Of a DNA stretch of 14,117 nucleotides, positions 1 to 6,147 are shown in pieces. The notes under the pieces were generated by a model, which did no database searches, was not told the origin of the DNA, and saw only the letters and a list, made by a program, of their open reading frames with translations. Position 1 is the stretch's first letter. Each line of letters opens with the position of its first letter. The translations under genes were made by a program, and so were the position numbers. The DNA comes from Acidobacteriota bacterium (GTDB taxonomy: Bacteria > Acidobacteriota > Blastocatellia > Pyrinomonadales > Pyrinomonadaceae): the NCBI GenBank assembly GCA_019247865.1, contig JAFBAJ010000294.1:1-14117 (forward strand), written 5' to 3'.

Positions 1-48
1 CACGCCTGCTCGTTCTCAAGTTTTGGTTTGAGAATATTTCGAGAGCTG

Positions 49-585
49 CTAGATGAGAAAAATGCTGTTGAGGATGTGCCTGGGCGTGGACGTGCCGGGC
101 GGAGCGCCCAGCCGTTGCAGAACCGGAAGCTTGAAAGCCTCTGCGTAAAGGAAGGTGCTCCGCGCGCTTTGCGCTGGGACGGAAGCTTCGCGTCCGGCCC
201 CGTTCTGCTCGCGCGCATTGACCGGCGCGGGCACAGGAGCCGAACGGCTCAGGCAATGCTCGCAGGGCGGAGCGGTTTGCAGCAGAGCCTCGATCCGTTC
301 TGATGCGGAGGAAGCCTTGCTTTGCTCTTCGACCGCGTCCATCTGCATCGAGCCCATCGCTTCATCCTGAGAAGCGTTGGCGCAATGCTCTGAATGCTCT
401 GCGGGCGGCGGCGCGTGTCTGGCGCGGCAGCAGGCATGATCCGACGCCATCGCGGCGCTCGGCTCAGACGCCGTGCCGTCTGCGGCGTGCAGGCAGGAGA
501 AGGCTGCGGCCAGCACGCCTCCCCATCCGCTCGCGGCGAGCGTGATGAAGAGCATAAAGCAGACACATCTTGATTGACGCCACAT
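49..585 (-). CDS. Secreted Cys/His/Met-rich protein, putative metal-binding, unknown function
   Basis: 178 residues with a hydrophobic N-terminus (about 8-30) that looks like a signal peptide, so probably exported. The mature part is rich in possible metal ligands: CLH at 31-33, HACC at 50-53, scattered His at 57, 64 and 67, Cys68, Met77/80/82 and a CEHC motif at 108-111. The C-terminus (about 160-178) has an APPG..TPRHILNSIFLI-type tail, which I associate from memory with small secreted acidobacterial hypothetical proteins; I could not check this. Ligand content suggests copper or zinc handling, but that is inference. It lies 27 nt downstream of the RsbRD-like gene on the same strand and may be co-transcribed. 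The start at 585 lacks a clear Shine-Dalgarno; Met11 (555) is an alternative but would shorten the signal peptide. High-GC shadow frames exist here, so reality of the gene is likely but not certain. Confidence 0.6.
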   Translation of the reverse strand: MWRQSRCVCFMLFITLAASGWGGVLAAAFSCLHAADGTASEPSAAMASDHACCRARHAPPPAEHSEHCANASQDEAMGSMQMDAVEEQSKASSASERIEALLQTAPPCEHCLSRSAPVPAPVNAREQNGAGREASVPAQSARSTFLYAEAFKLPVLQRLGAPPGTSTPRHILNSIFLI

Positions 586-612
586 GATGTCGAAAAGAAG
601 CTCTTTGAAATC

Positions 613-1053
613 TTACACGGTCACCTGTTCGGCCGATTCGAGATAGGCTTCGATGGTCCGGTACAACTCCTCGTCCATAAAGCCGTTGAGCCGGCGATAA
701 GCCTGCATCAGGTGATCCGCTTTTTTGTGTTGCAGCGCGCCGCGATACTGCTCGATGAACTCCATCAGCGTCGTGCGCAGCAGCATCAATTCCCTCACCA
801 CCTCTTTCAGCTCATAGCCCTGCTTCCACCTCAGCCGTCCGTGCTGTTGGGCCATGGCGGGATGTATCGTCTCCGGCTCATGCAGGAGTGCGCGCCTGAC
901 ATCTTCGAGGATTTGCGGGACGTGATCCACGAGCTGCAGGTAGGTCAGATGCGCGTCAGAGCTCACACGCCTGTCCGTCGCCACTTTGTTCGTCCACTCG
1001 CGCACGATGCTATCTGCTCCGTTCTGCAATAAAAGACTGATCTCTTCGGGCAT
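613..1053 (-). CDS. Stand-alone RsbRD N-terminal-type domain protein
   Basis: 146-residue, mostly helical, soluble protein. It matches the pattern of the RsbT co-antagonist RsbRD N-terminal domain: an early 'IVREWTNKV' helix, 'LVDHVPQILEDVRRAL' at about 41-56, then an HGRLRWKQGYELKEVVREL block at about 70-88 followed by 'LLRTTLMEFI'. In known proteins this domain usually sits N-terminal to a sensor kinase, STAS or other output module and is a globin-like/helical sensory unit. Here nothing follows it, so it would have to act through a partner or as a free sensor. The start is well supported: AAGGA lies about 8 nt before the ATG at 1053. It is divergent from the small acidic ORF at 1249 across 195 bp and is followed after 27 nt by the Cys/His-rich secreted protein gene. 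No rsbT, rsbS or sigma factor gene is in the window. Family assignment is from motif memory. Confidence 0.75.
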   Translation of the reverse strand: MPEEISLLLQNGADSIVREWTNKVATDRRVSSDAHLTYLQLVDHVPQILEDVRRALLHEPETIHPAMAQQHGRLRWKQGYELKEVVRELMLLRTTLMEFIEQYRGALQHKKADHLMQAYRRLNGFMDEELYRTIEAYLESAEQVTV

Positions 1054-1232
1054 TGGGGGAATCCTTTATATCTCCGAAAATAATTTGAGGGACCAACGGG
1101 CCGGGGAGATGGCCGCTGGTGTAACGTTAAGCCTGGCGCACGCCAAGTATGGCACAAGCCGTGCGCGCGGAGCAAATTTGACGGCCGCGCGAGCCCTGTG
1201 CGACCATCTGGCACACTGCAAAAACGGGATGA

Positions 1233-1238
1233 GGGAGG
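1233..1238 (+). promoter_or_regulatory. Ribosome binding site for the small acidic ORF
   Basis: GGGAGG lies 10 nt before the ATG at 1249. This favours that ATG over the more upstream in-frame ATG at 1198, which has no comparable signal. Confidence 0.5.
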
Positions 1239-1248
1239 CGGGATTCAA

Positions 1249-1410
1249 ATGGATACCAGAGACGAGAAGATCGTGACGCAGGAAGAGACGGGCGAGACCG
1301 CGCCGATAGACGAGGTCGAATCGCGCGTCGAGGCCGAGATGAAAAGGCTGGAAGAGCGTGCCAAAGAGAGCGTCGCGCAGGGTTTACAGGAAACAGAAGA
1401 CGAGAAGTAA
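1249..1410 (+). CDS. Small acidic hypothetical protein
   Basis: 53 residues beginning MDTRDEKIVT and ending in ..QGLQETEDEK. About half the residues are charged, with Glu/Asp in excess, there are no Cys or Trp, and the middle (about residues 20-45, 'VESRVEAEMKRLEERAKESV') reads as an amphipathic helix that could form a coiled coil. I do not recognise a family. Support comes from a GGGAGG Shine-Dalgarno at good spacing, a stop just before a strong hairpin, and a composition that looks protein-like rather than like a shadow frame. The longer reading from 1198 adds 17 residues and is less likely. It is the only rightward gene seen, convergent with the seven-gene leftward run. Confidence 0.55.
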   Translation: MDTRDEKIVTQEETGETAPIDEVESRVEAEMKRLEERAKESVAQGLQETEDEK

Positions 1411-1415
1411 TTAAA

Positions 1416-1486
1416 AGCCACAGAGCACACAGAGGGCACAGAGAATAAATAACATTTTCTCTGTGCCCTCTGTGTGCTCTGTGGCT
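1416..1486. repeat. 30-bp perfect inverted repeat (ACAGAG-word hairpin), likely bidirectional terminator
   Basis: Arms at 1416-1445 and 1457-1486 are perfect reverse complements around an 11-nt loop. The arms consist of reiterated CACAGAG/ACACAGAGG words, so they look like a dispersed palindromic element and not a random terminator. The element sits exactly between two convergent genes (stops at 1410 on plus and 1495 on minus). For the leftward transcript the stem is followed by TTTTAATTA, a reasonable U-tract; for the rightward transcript the following bases (AATCTCTTTT) are a weaker tract. Terminator function is inferred; the palindrome itself is read directly. Confidence 0.8.
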
Positions 1487-1494
1487 AATCTCTT

Positions 1495-2100
1495 TTAGCC
1501 CTTATCGTTGATGGCCTGCTCGACGGCCTGGCGGAGCTTGGCCGGAGTGCTGCGCGGGTCAAAGCCCTCGAAGTGTTTGATGATATAGCCGTCGCGGACG
1601 ACGAAGCTTTGCGGGATGACGGAGCGCGCGCGCGTGAGCTGCGTCAACTGCCCTGCGAAAGAGCCGTCATCGTAGACCGTGCGGTATTCCACCTGATTCG
1701 CGCGCAGGAAATCCTTGATCTTATCGACGCTCGGGTCGTTGGACTGCGTCGTGAGGCCGATCAGCTCGACGCCGCGCGACTTGTACTCTTTGCTCAGGGC
1801 GACCAGCTCCGGCGTCTCGATCCGGCACGGGCCGCACCACGTCGCCCACATGTTGATGATGACGACCTTGCCGTTGTAGTCGGCCAGCTTGAGCGGCGCG
1901 CCGTCCACATCTTTCAGTTGCGCGTTGAGCACGCTCGCGGGCATCTCGATGCCGGCGATGGGCTTGTTGACTTTCGCGGTCTTTGAGCAACTGGAGAGGC
2001 CGAAGGCCGCGACGAGGGCGAAGACCGCGCAGGTGAAAATGATGCGCGTCGTCGTCCAGAACTTTTTCCGCTCGGTGCGTGTTGGCTGTGATGTACTCAT
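1495..2100 (-). CDS. TlpA/ResA-like thioredoxin-fold lipoprotein
   Basis: 201 residues from the ATG at 2100. A positively charged N-terminus and hydrophobic stretch (about 20-35) end in LSSC with Cys38, a lipobox, so this is probably a lipid-anchored envelope protein facing the periplasm. The thioredoxin domain follows: 'VVIINMWATWCGPCRIETPEL' spans about 79-99, with the redox pair Cys89/Cys92 in a WCGPC site, and a cis-Pro motif near 'SVIPQSF'. Family members (TlpA, ResA, AhpC/TSA-like) reduce or maturate exported thiols, for example apocytochrome c; the substrate here is unknown. The start at 2100 is chosen because AAAGGAA lies 6 nt upstream. An in-frame ATG at 2193 would add 31 residues that overlap the upstream gene and spoil the signal sequence. 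It is the last gene of the leftward run, 25 nt after its neighbour, and is followed by the 1416-1486 hairpin. Confidence 0.92.
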   Translation of the reverse strand: MSTSQPTRTERKKFWTTTRIIFTCAVFALVAAFGLSSCSKTAKVNKPIAGIEMPASVLNAQLKDVDGAPLKLADYNGKVVIINMWATWCGPCRIETPELVALSKEYKSRGVELIGLTTQSNDPSVDKIKDFLRANQVEYRTVYDDGSFAGQLTQLTRARSVIPQSFVVRDGYIIKHFEGFDPRSTPAKLRQAVEQAINDKG

Positions 2101-2105
2101 GATGA

Positions 2106-2112
2106 TTCCTTT
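2106..2112 (-). promoter_or_regulatory. Ribosome binding site of the thioredoxin lipoprotein gene
   Basis: On the minus strand this reads AAAGGAA, close to the ATG at 2100. It decides the start against the upstream in-frame ATG at 2193. Confidence 0.6.
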
Positions 2113-2125
2113 ACTTCGACAGAAC

Positions 2126-2701
2126 TCAGGGGCTCGCCGCCGAGACAACGCGAAACGTCGCGATGCGCTGCAAGTCTGCCCCGATAATCGCATATTCGCC
2201 GGGAGTTAGCGACTCGCGCGGGCTGATTTCCATGTAGAGCAGGCCGTCCGCACGCTGGAGCACGCGATAGTGCGGCTTGACGATCTCTTCGGAATCGATG
2301 GCGAAGCCACGCAAGCCCTTCTGCGCCATCGCGGTCACGCGCCGCGCGCCGCGCCGCTCGCTGAGCCGGACGAGAAAGGGCGGATGCGCGCCCGCTGCGT
2401 CCGGCACGAACAGATAAAAGCGCGGCAGAGCCTCACGGATGGACTTCGCCGCCGCAGTGCCTTTGAGCTCGACGTAGCTCCGCTTATCGCTTCCCGCCAC
2501 GGCCAACGCCTTGAGCGGCGTCGTCCCAGCCTCGAACGGCAAAGCTTCGAGCGCGCCCGCATCATTCACCAGATAAATCTGCGCGCGGTCTGCCGGCGGC
2601 GCAGGAAAAGATTGCTGCGCCTGCACTGCACACAGCAGGAGCAGGATGAAAAGCACGCTCCTCAACCACGAGCAATTAATCTTTAACAGCATGCCTTTCA
2701 T
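2126..2701 (-). CDS. Secreted protein of unknown function
   Basis: 191 residues. Residues 1-28 are a clear signal peptide (hydrophobic core 'VLFILLLLCAVQA', probable cleavage VQA|QQ at 28/29). The mature domain of about 160 residues alternates hydrophobic and polar residues as in a beta-rich fold. It starts with an 'IYLVNDAGALEALPFE' strand pair and ends with 'LTPGEYAIIG...TFRVV'. The '..L.PGEYA...F.V' ending resembles a family of secreted acidobacterial hypothetical proteins I have seen, but I cannot name a domain. No catalytic motif and only Cys10 and Cys24, both in the signal peptide. Two starts are possible, 2701 and Met4 at 2692; 2701 has AAGGG at acceptable spacing. It lies 14 nt after the ABC transporter gene and 25 nt before the thioredoxin gene, so it is probably in the same operon. 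Confidence 0.75.
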   Translation of the reverse strand: MKGMLLKINCSWLRSVLFILLLLCAVQAQQSFPAPPADRAQIYLVNDAGALEALPFEAGTTPLKALAVAGSDKRSYVELKGTAAAKSIREALPRFYLFVPDAAGAHPPFLVRLSERRGARRVTAMAQKGLRGFAIDSEEIVKPHYRVLQRADGLLYMEISPRESLTPGEYAIIGADLQRIATFRVVSAASP

Positions 2702-2715
2702 CCTTCACCCTTGTC

Positions 2716-5700
2716 CTAACCTATGTCCTGCGCGCGCAGGGCGATGATCGTGCCGATGATGAGTCCGAAGAACATAATCAGGAGCACGATGGGATTGACC
2801 ACGACGTTGCCCAGCGGATGCAGGAAGTCTATATACTTGCTGAGGTCTGAGGGCACTTTGCGCGCTTCGCCGATGGGCGGAGGCTGGGCCAGTTCGGGCG
2901 CGGTCGGCTTGGTGGACTGGACGCCGCGTTGCAAGTCGCTCTGATAATCCTCCATCTTCTTCTGATAGTCCTTCGACTCGCTGTCGGCGTCCGCGCGATA
3001 CTTGTCGATGTCCTTCTTGGCTTTCTCAATGATGGCGTCGTTCTCCTTCTCGATCTTCTTGTAGAGGCCGAGACCTTCGTTGACGCCCGTCTCGTCCGAG
3101 CCCTCTTCCTTCAAAGTGTCGAGGCCGGAGAGCCGCTTCATCTCGTCGAAAGACCAGGTGGCAGGCATGAACGCGCCGATGGCTTTGACCGAAAAGCCTT
3201 TGGGCACGCCGACCAGACCCGAAAAGAGAATCTGCGGAATCAGGATCAGCGGGACGAGGCTCGTCGCCATCTCGGAGGTCTTGACCACGGCCGAGACGAA
3301 GAGGCCGAGCGCAATTCCGACCATGCCCGTCAGGATCATGACGATGAACTGCGGAATGCCGATCAAGTGGCCCGGCATGCTCATCAGCCCGAGGAGATCG
3401 AAGAGCTTGAGCGTCCCGAAGAGCAGCAGGCACTGGAAGCCCACGATCAGAGAGAGCACCAGGAGCTTTGAGCCGATGTACGGCAGGATGCCGAGATTGA
3501 CCATCCGCTCGCGGTTGTAGACGGCGCGCTCGCGTATGATCTCGCGCGCGGCGACGGAAGTGCCGAACCAGACCGAGACGAGCGCGAGGACGAAGTACGG
3601 AAAGTCGCGCGGCTGGTCTGCGCCGACGACGAGATAGGTCAGGATTGCGACAATCGGAGCCTGCGCGAAGAGGATCAGCAGGTTGAACTTGTCGCGCCCG
3701 AGGACTTCCATGTAACGGCGCGCGAGCGTCGCCCATTGCCTGAGCGCATCGGTCACGGTCGGGCGGCGACGCGCGGGAGCCGCGACCTGCTGGTCCGGCT
3801 TGAGGCCGCTCAGGGGCTCGACGATGTTGCGCTGGTACTGCGGCGTCTGCTGGAAACGGCGCTTCCATTCCTCCGCAACCTCTTCGGAGATCTGCTCCTT
3901 GCTGCGCTTGAAGTCGGACTTCTGTTTCGGGCTCGCGTCCGGCCCCAGTGGCTGGAGCTTCGAGATGCGCTCCTCGATCGGAGCTTCGAGCTTATCGTAA
4001 AGGTCTTTGAAGCTGTCGGCCTTGACGTGTGCTAAAGCCTCCTGCGGCGCGCCGTAAAAGACGAGCTTGCCGCGCATCATGACCACGATCTTGTCGAAGA
4101 GGCGCACGTTCTCCATCGCGTGCGTCGTCAGGATGACGGTGCGCCCGCTCTCCGCGATCTGGCGGAAGAGACGCATGATCTTCTCTTCGGTCGCGGGGTC
4201 GAGCCCGGAGGTCGGCTCGTCCAGGAAGATGACGGAGGGCTTGGTGATGAGCTCGACGGCGATGGAGACGCGCTTGCGCTGTCCGCCCGAAAGCTGGCCG
4301 ACCGGCACGTCGCGTCTTTCCGAGAGCCCCGTCACGTCCATTACTTCGTTGACGATCTGGTCGATCTCCGCCGTCGACACGTCGCGCGAGAGACGCAGGC
4401 GCGCGACGTAATAGAGCGTGCGATAGACCGTCAGCTCGCGGTGGATGATGTCGTCCTGCGGCACGTAGCCGATGGATTGTTTGAGCGAATCGAGATGCTG
4501 GTAAAGGTCTAAGTTATTGATCAGCACGTGGCCGCTGGAGGCCGGACGCATGCCGTTCAAAGAGTCCATCAGGGTTGACTTGCCCGCGCCAGAAGGCCCC
4601 AGGAGTCCGACGAACTCGTTCGGCTGAATCGTCAGGTCCACGTCGTCGAGGAGCTTTATCATCCCGCCGCCCGAACGGTTCTTGACCTCTTTGGTGATGT
4701 CGATCACGTCGATGCGCGTCTTCGAGCGCGTGTCGAAGATGGCGACGCCGCGTTGCGGGTCGGCCTGCAGGACGAAGGGGCCGATCTGGACGATGTCCTG
4801 ATTCTGGATCGGGCGGCGGCCGCTGATGCGCGTGCCGTTGATGTAGACGCCGTTGGTCGAGCCGGCATCTTCGATGGAGACAGTGCTGCCGTCCTGCCTG
4901 AGCCGCGCGTGATGATTCGAGATTTGCAGGCCGTCGAGGCGGATGTCGTTGTCGGGCGCGCGGCCGATGGAGAGCTGCTGGCGGCCGTTGAAGGCGAGCT
5001 GCATCAGGAGCTGCGGCTGCGGGCCGCCTTCCTGCGGGCGCGGCATCTGCTGATTCAAAGAGCCTGAGCCGGGCTTGATGACCATCGTGTGCATCCCGAC
5101 GGCTGCGCCTTCGGGCGCGCGTTCGGTCGAGACGACCGGGACGGCTCCGCTGACGCCGCGCTGTGCGGCGGGCATCTGTCCGGCGGCCGGAGCCGGATGC
5201 GCAGGGTCGCTGAAACGCAGGATGGGGCCGCCCATGCCGAGCTGGATGCGGTCGTTGTCGTAGAGCGGCGTCGGCGCGGTGATGCGCTGCTCGTTGATGA
5301 GCGTGCCGTTAAAGCTGCCGAGATCATAGAGCACGCACTGCCCGTCGCGCCTGCGAATCTCCGCGTGCCGGCGCGAGACAACCGCCGCGTCTGCATCGAT
5401 CACGACATCCACCGAAGGGTCGCGCCCGAGCAGCACGATCTCTTTATCGCTGATGGTGACGCGCTCCATCTTGCCCGTCGCCGAGCGCATCAGTTCGATG
5501 GTCGGCTGCACGGAAGAGCCTGTCGCCTTCTTCGCAGCAGGCGGCGGCGGAGGAGGCGAAGCAGGTGGGGCGGCTTTGGGTGGCGGCGGCGGCGGCGCGG
5601 CCTGCTTAGGCGGCGGTGGAGGGGGAGCGGCGGCGACCGGCTCTTTCTTCTGCGGCGGCGCGGGAGCGATGTCGCGGTGCGTCTCCAGCTCCGCGAGGTT

Positions 5701-6036
5701 CTGCGGCGGGGCGGCCGACGCCTGCTCGATGCGTGCGACGCGCACGACCGGGCCGCCCGCGCCGAACTGCATGCTCGCGCCGGGCTGGAGCGCGACCGGC
5801 TCCGTCACCTTCTGGCCGTTGAGAAAAGTGCCGAAGCTCGAATTGGTATCGACCAGCAGATAGCCGCCGTCCTTAAAGCGAATCTCGGCGTGCCTGCGCG
5901 AGACCATCGGCCATTCGGTCTGATCGAAGACGACCAGACATTCGGACGGGTCGCGCCCGACCTTGATCGTCTGCTGTTCAAACGCACGCTCCGGCCGCGA
6001 TTGGCCCTGATGCTCTTCGACTAAAATGATTTTCAT
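2716..6036 (-). CDS. Triple-FHA-domain ABC half-transporter (ATPase + ABC-2/ABCG-type permease)
   Basis: 1106 residues. Three FHA domains come first: about 24-80 (GRDP, SRRHAEI at 46-52, N73), 200-255 (GRDP, SRRHAEI at 221-227, N248) and 355-405 (GRAP, SNHHARL at 373-379, N400). FHA domains bind phosphothreonine peptides, and the Arg/Ser/His/Asn core is present in all three. A Pro/Ala-rich linker (about 125-170) separates FHA1 and FHA2. The ATPase (about 445-680) has Walker A GPSGAGKST at 480-488, Q-loop Gln527, signature LSGGQRKRV at 582-590, Walker B VIFLDEP at 602-608 and H-loop His639. The ABCG-like permease (about 785-1100) shows about six membrane segments. A charged, helical insert of roughly 120 residues (about 960-1080) lies before the last one. 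Established parallel: mycobacterial Rv1747, an FHA-ABC transporter phosphorylated by kinase PknF. A Ser/Thr kinase gene lies upstream in the same run. Substrate unknown; Shine-Dalgarno weak (GAGAG). Confidence 0.95.
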   Translation of the reverse strand: MKIILVEEHQGQSRPERAFEQQTIKVGRDPSECLVVFDQTEWPMVSRRHAEIRFKDGGYLLVDTNSSFGTFLNGQKVTEPVALQPGASMQFGAGGPVVRVARIEQASAAPPQNLAELETHRDIAPAPPQKKEPVAAAPPPPPPKQAAPPPPPPKAAPPASPPPPPPAAKKATGSSVQPTIELMRSATGKMERVTISDKEIVLLGRDPSVDVVIDADAAVVSRRHAEIRRRDGQCVLYDLGSFNGTLINEQRITAPTPLYDNDRIQLGMGGPILRFSDPAHPAPAAGQMPAAQRGVSGAVPVVSTERAPEGAAVGMHTMVIKPGSGSLNQQMPRPQEGGPQPQLLMQLAFNGRQQLSIGRAPDNDIRLDGLQISNHHARLRQDGSTVSIEDAGSTNGVYINGTRISGRRPIQNQDIVQIGPFVLQADPQRGVAIFDTRSKTRIDVIDITKEVKNRSGGGMIKLLDDVDLTIQPNEFVGLLGPSGAGKSTLMDSLNGMRPASSGHVLINNLDLYQHLDSLKQSIGYVPQDDIIHRELTVYRTLYYVARLRLSRDVSTAEIDQIVNEVMDVTGLSERRDVPVGQLSGGQRKRVSIAVELITKPSVIFLDEPTSGLDPATEEKIMRLFRQIAESGRTVILTTHAMENVRLFDKIVVMMRGKLVFYGAPQEALAHVKADSFKDLYDKLEAPIEERISKLQPLGPDASPKQKSDFKRSKEQISEEVAEEWKRRFQQTPQYQRNIVEPLSGLKPDQQVAAPARRRPTVTDALRQWATLARRYMEVLGRDKFNLLILFAQAPIVAILTYLVVGADQPRDFPYFVLALVSVWFGTSVAAREIIRERAVYNRERMVNLGILPYIGSKLLVLSLIVGFQCLLLFGTLKLFDLLGLMSMPGHLIGIPQFIVMILTGMVGIALGLFVSAVVKTSEMATSLVPLILIPQILFSGLVGVPKGFSVKAIGAFMPATWSFDEMKRLSGLDTLKEEGSDETGVNEGLGLYKKIEKENDAIIEKAKKDIDKYRADADSESKDYQKKMEDYQSDLQRGVQSTKPTAPELAQPPPIGEARKVPSDLSKYIDFLHPLGNVVVNPIVLLIMFFGLIIGTIIALRAQDIG

Positions 6037-6055
6037 AGTTGTGCGCTCTCGAAAT

Positions 6056-6141
6056 AGTGGTCAGGGGTCAGGGGTCAGAGGTCAGTAAGAAAAGTACGGT
6101 CGTCCCTTCTACTGACCACTGACCACTGACCACTGGTCACT
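6056..6141. repeat. GGTCAGT-heptamer inverted repeat between the zinc-ribbon protein and FHA-ABC genes
   Basis: The left arm holds four tandem heptamers of the form GGTCAGN (6059-6086); the right arm has three ACTGACC units (6111-6131) plus an inverted partial copy, forming an imperfect stem around a loop at about 6091-6106. The whole gap (6037-6147) is little else. The foot of the hairpin is about 20 nt before the ATG of the FHA-ABC gene, so it could affect transcription or translation of that gene. The same word family recurs at 7690-7771. Confidence 0.75.
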
Positions 6142-6147
6142 TGAATG

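Noticed and set aside
574..1032. 152-codon plus-strand open frame
   Set aside because: Overlaps the RsbRD-like gene in antisense; the minus-strand product has the domain motif and a Shine-Dalgarno.
2101..2193. N-terminal extension of the thioredoxin protein to the ATG at 2193
   Set aside because: Adds an Arg/Cys-rich stretch before the signal sequence and overlaps the upstream gene; the ATG at 2100 has AAAGGAA in place.
5089..6024. 311-codon plus-strand open frame
   Set aside because: Antisense of the FHA and Pro-rich part of the ABC transporter gene; runs of Arg arise from Pro codons on the other strand.
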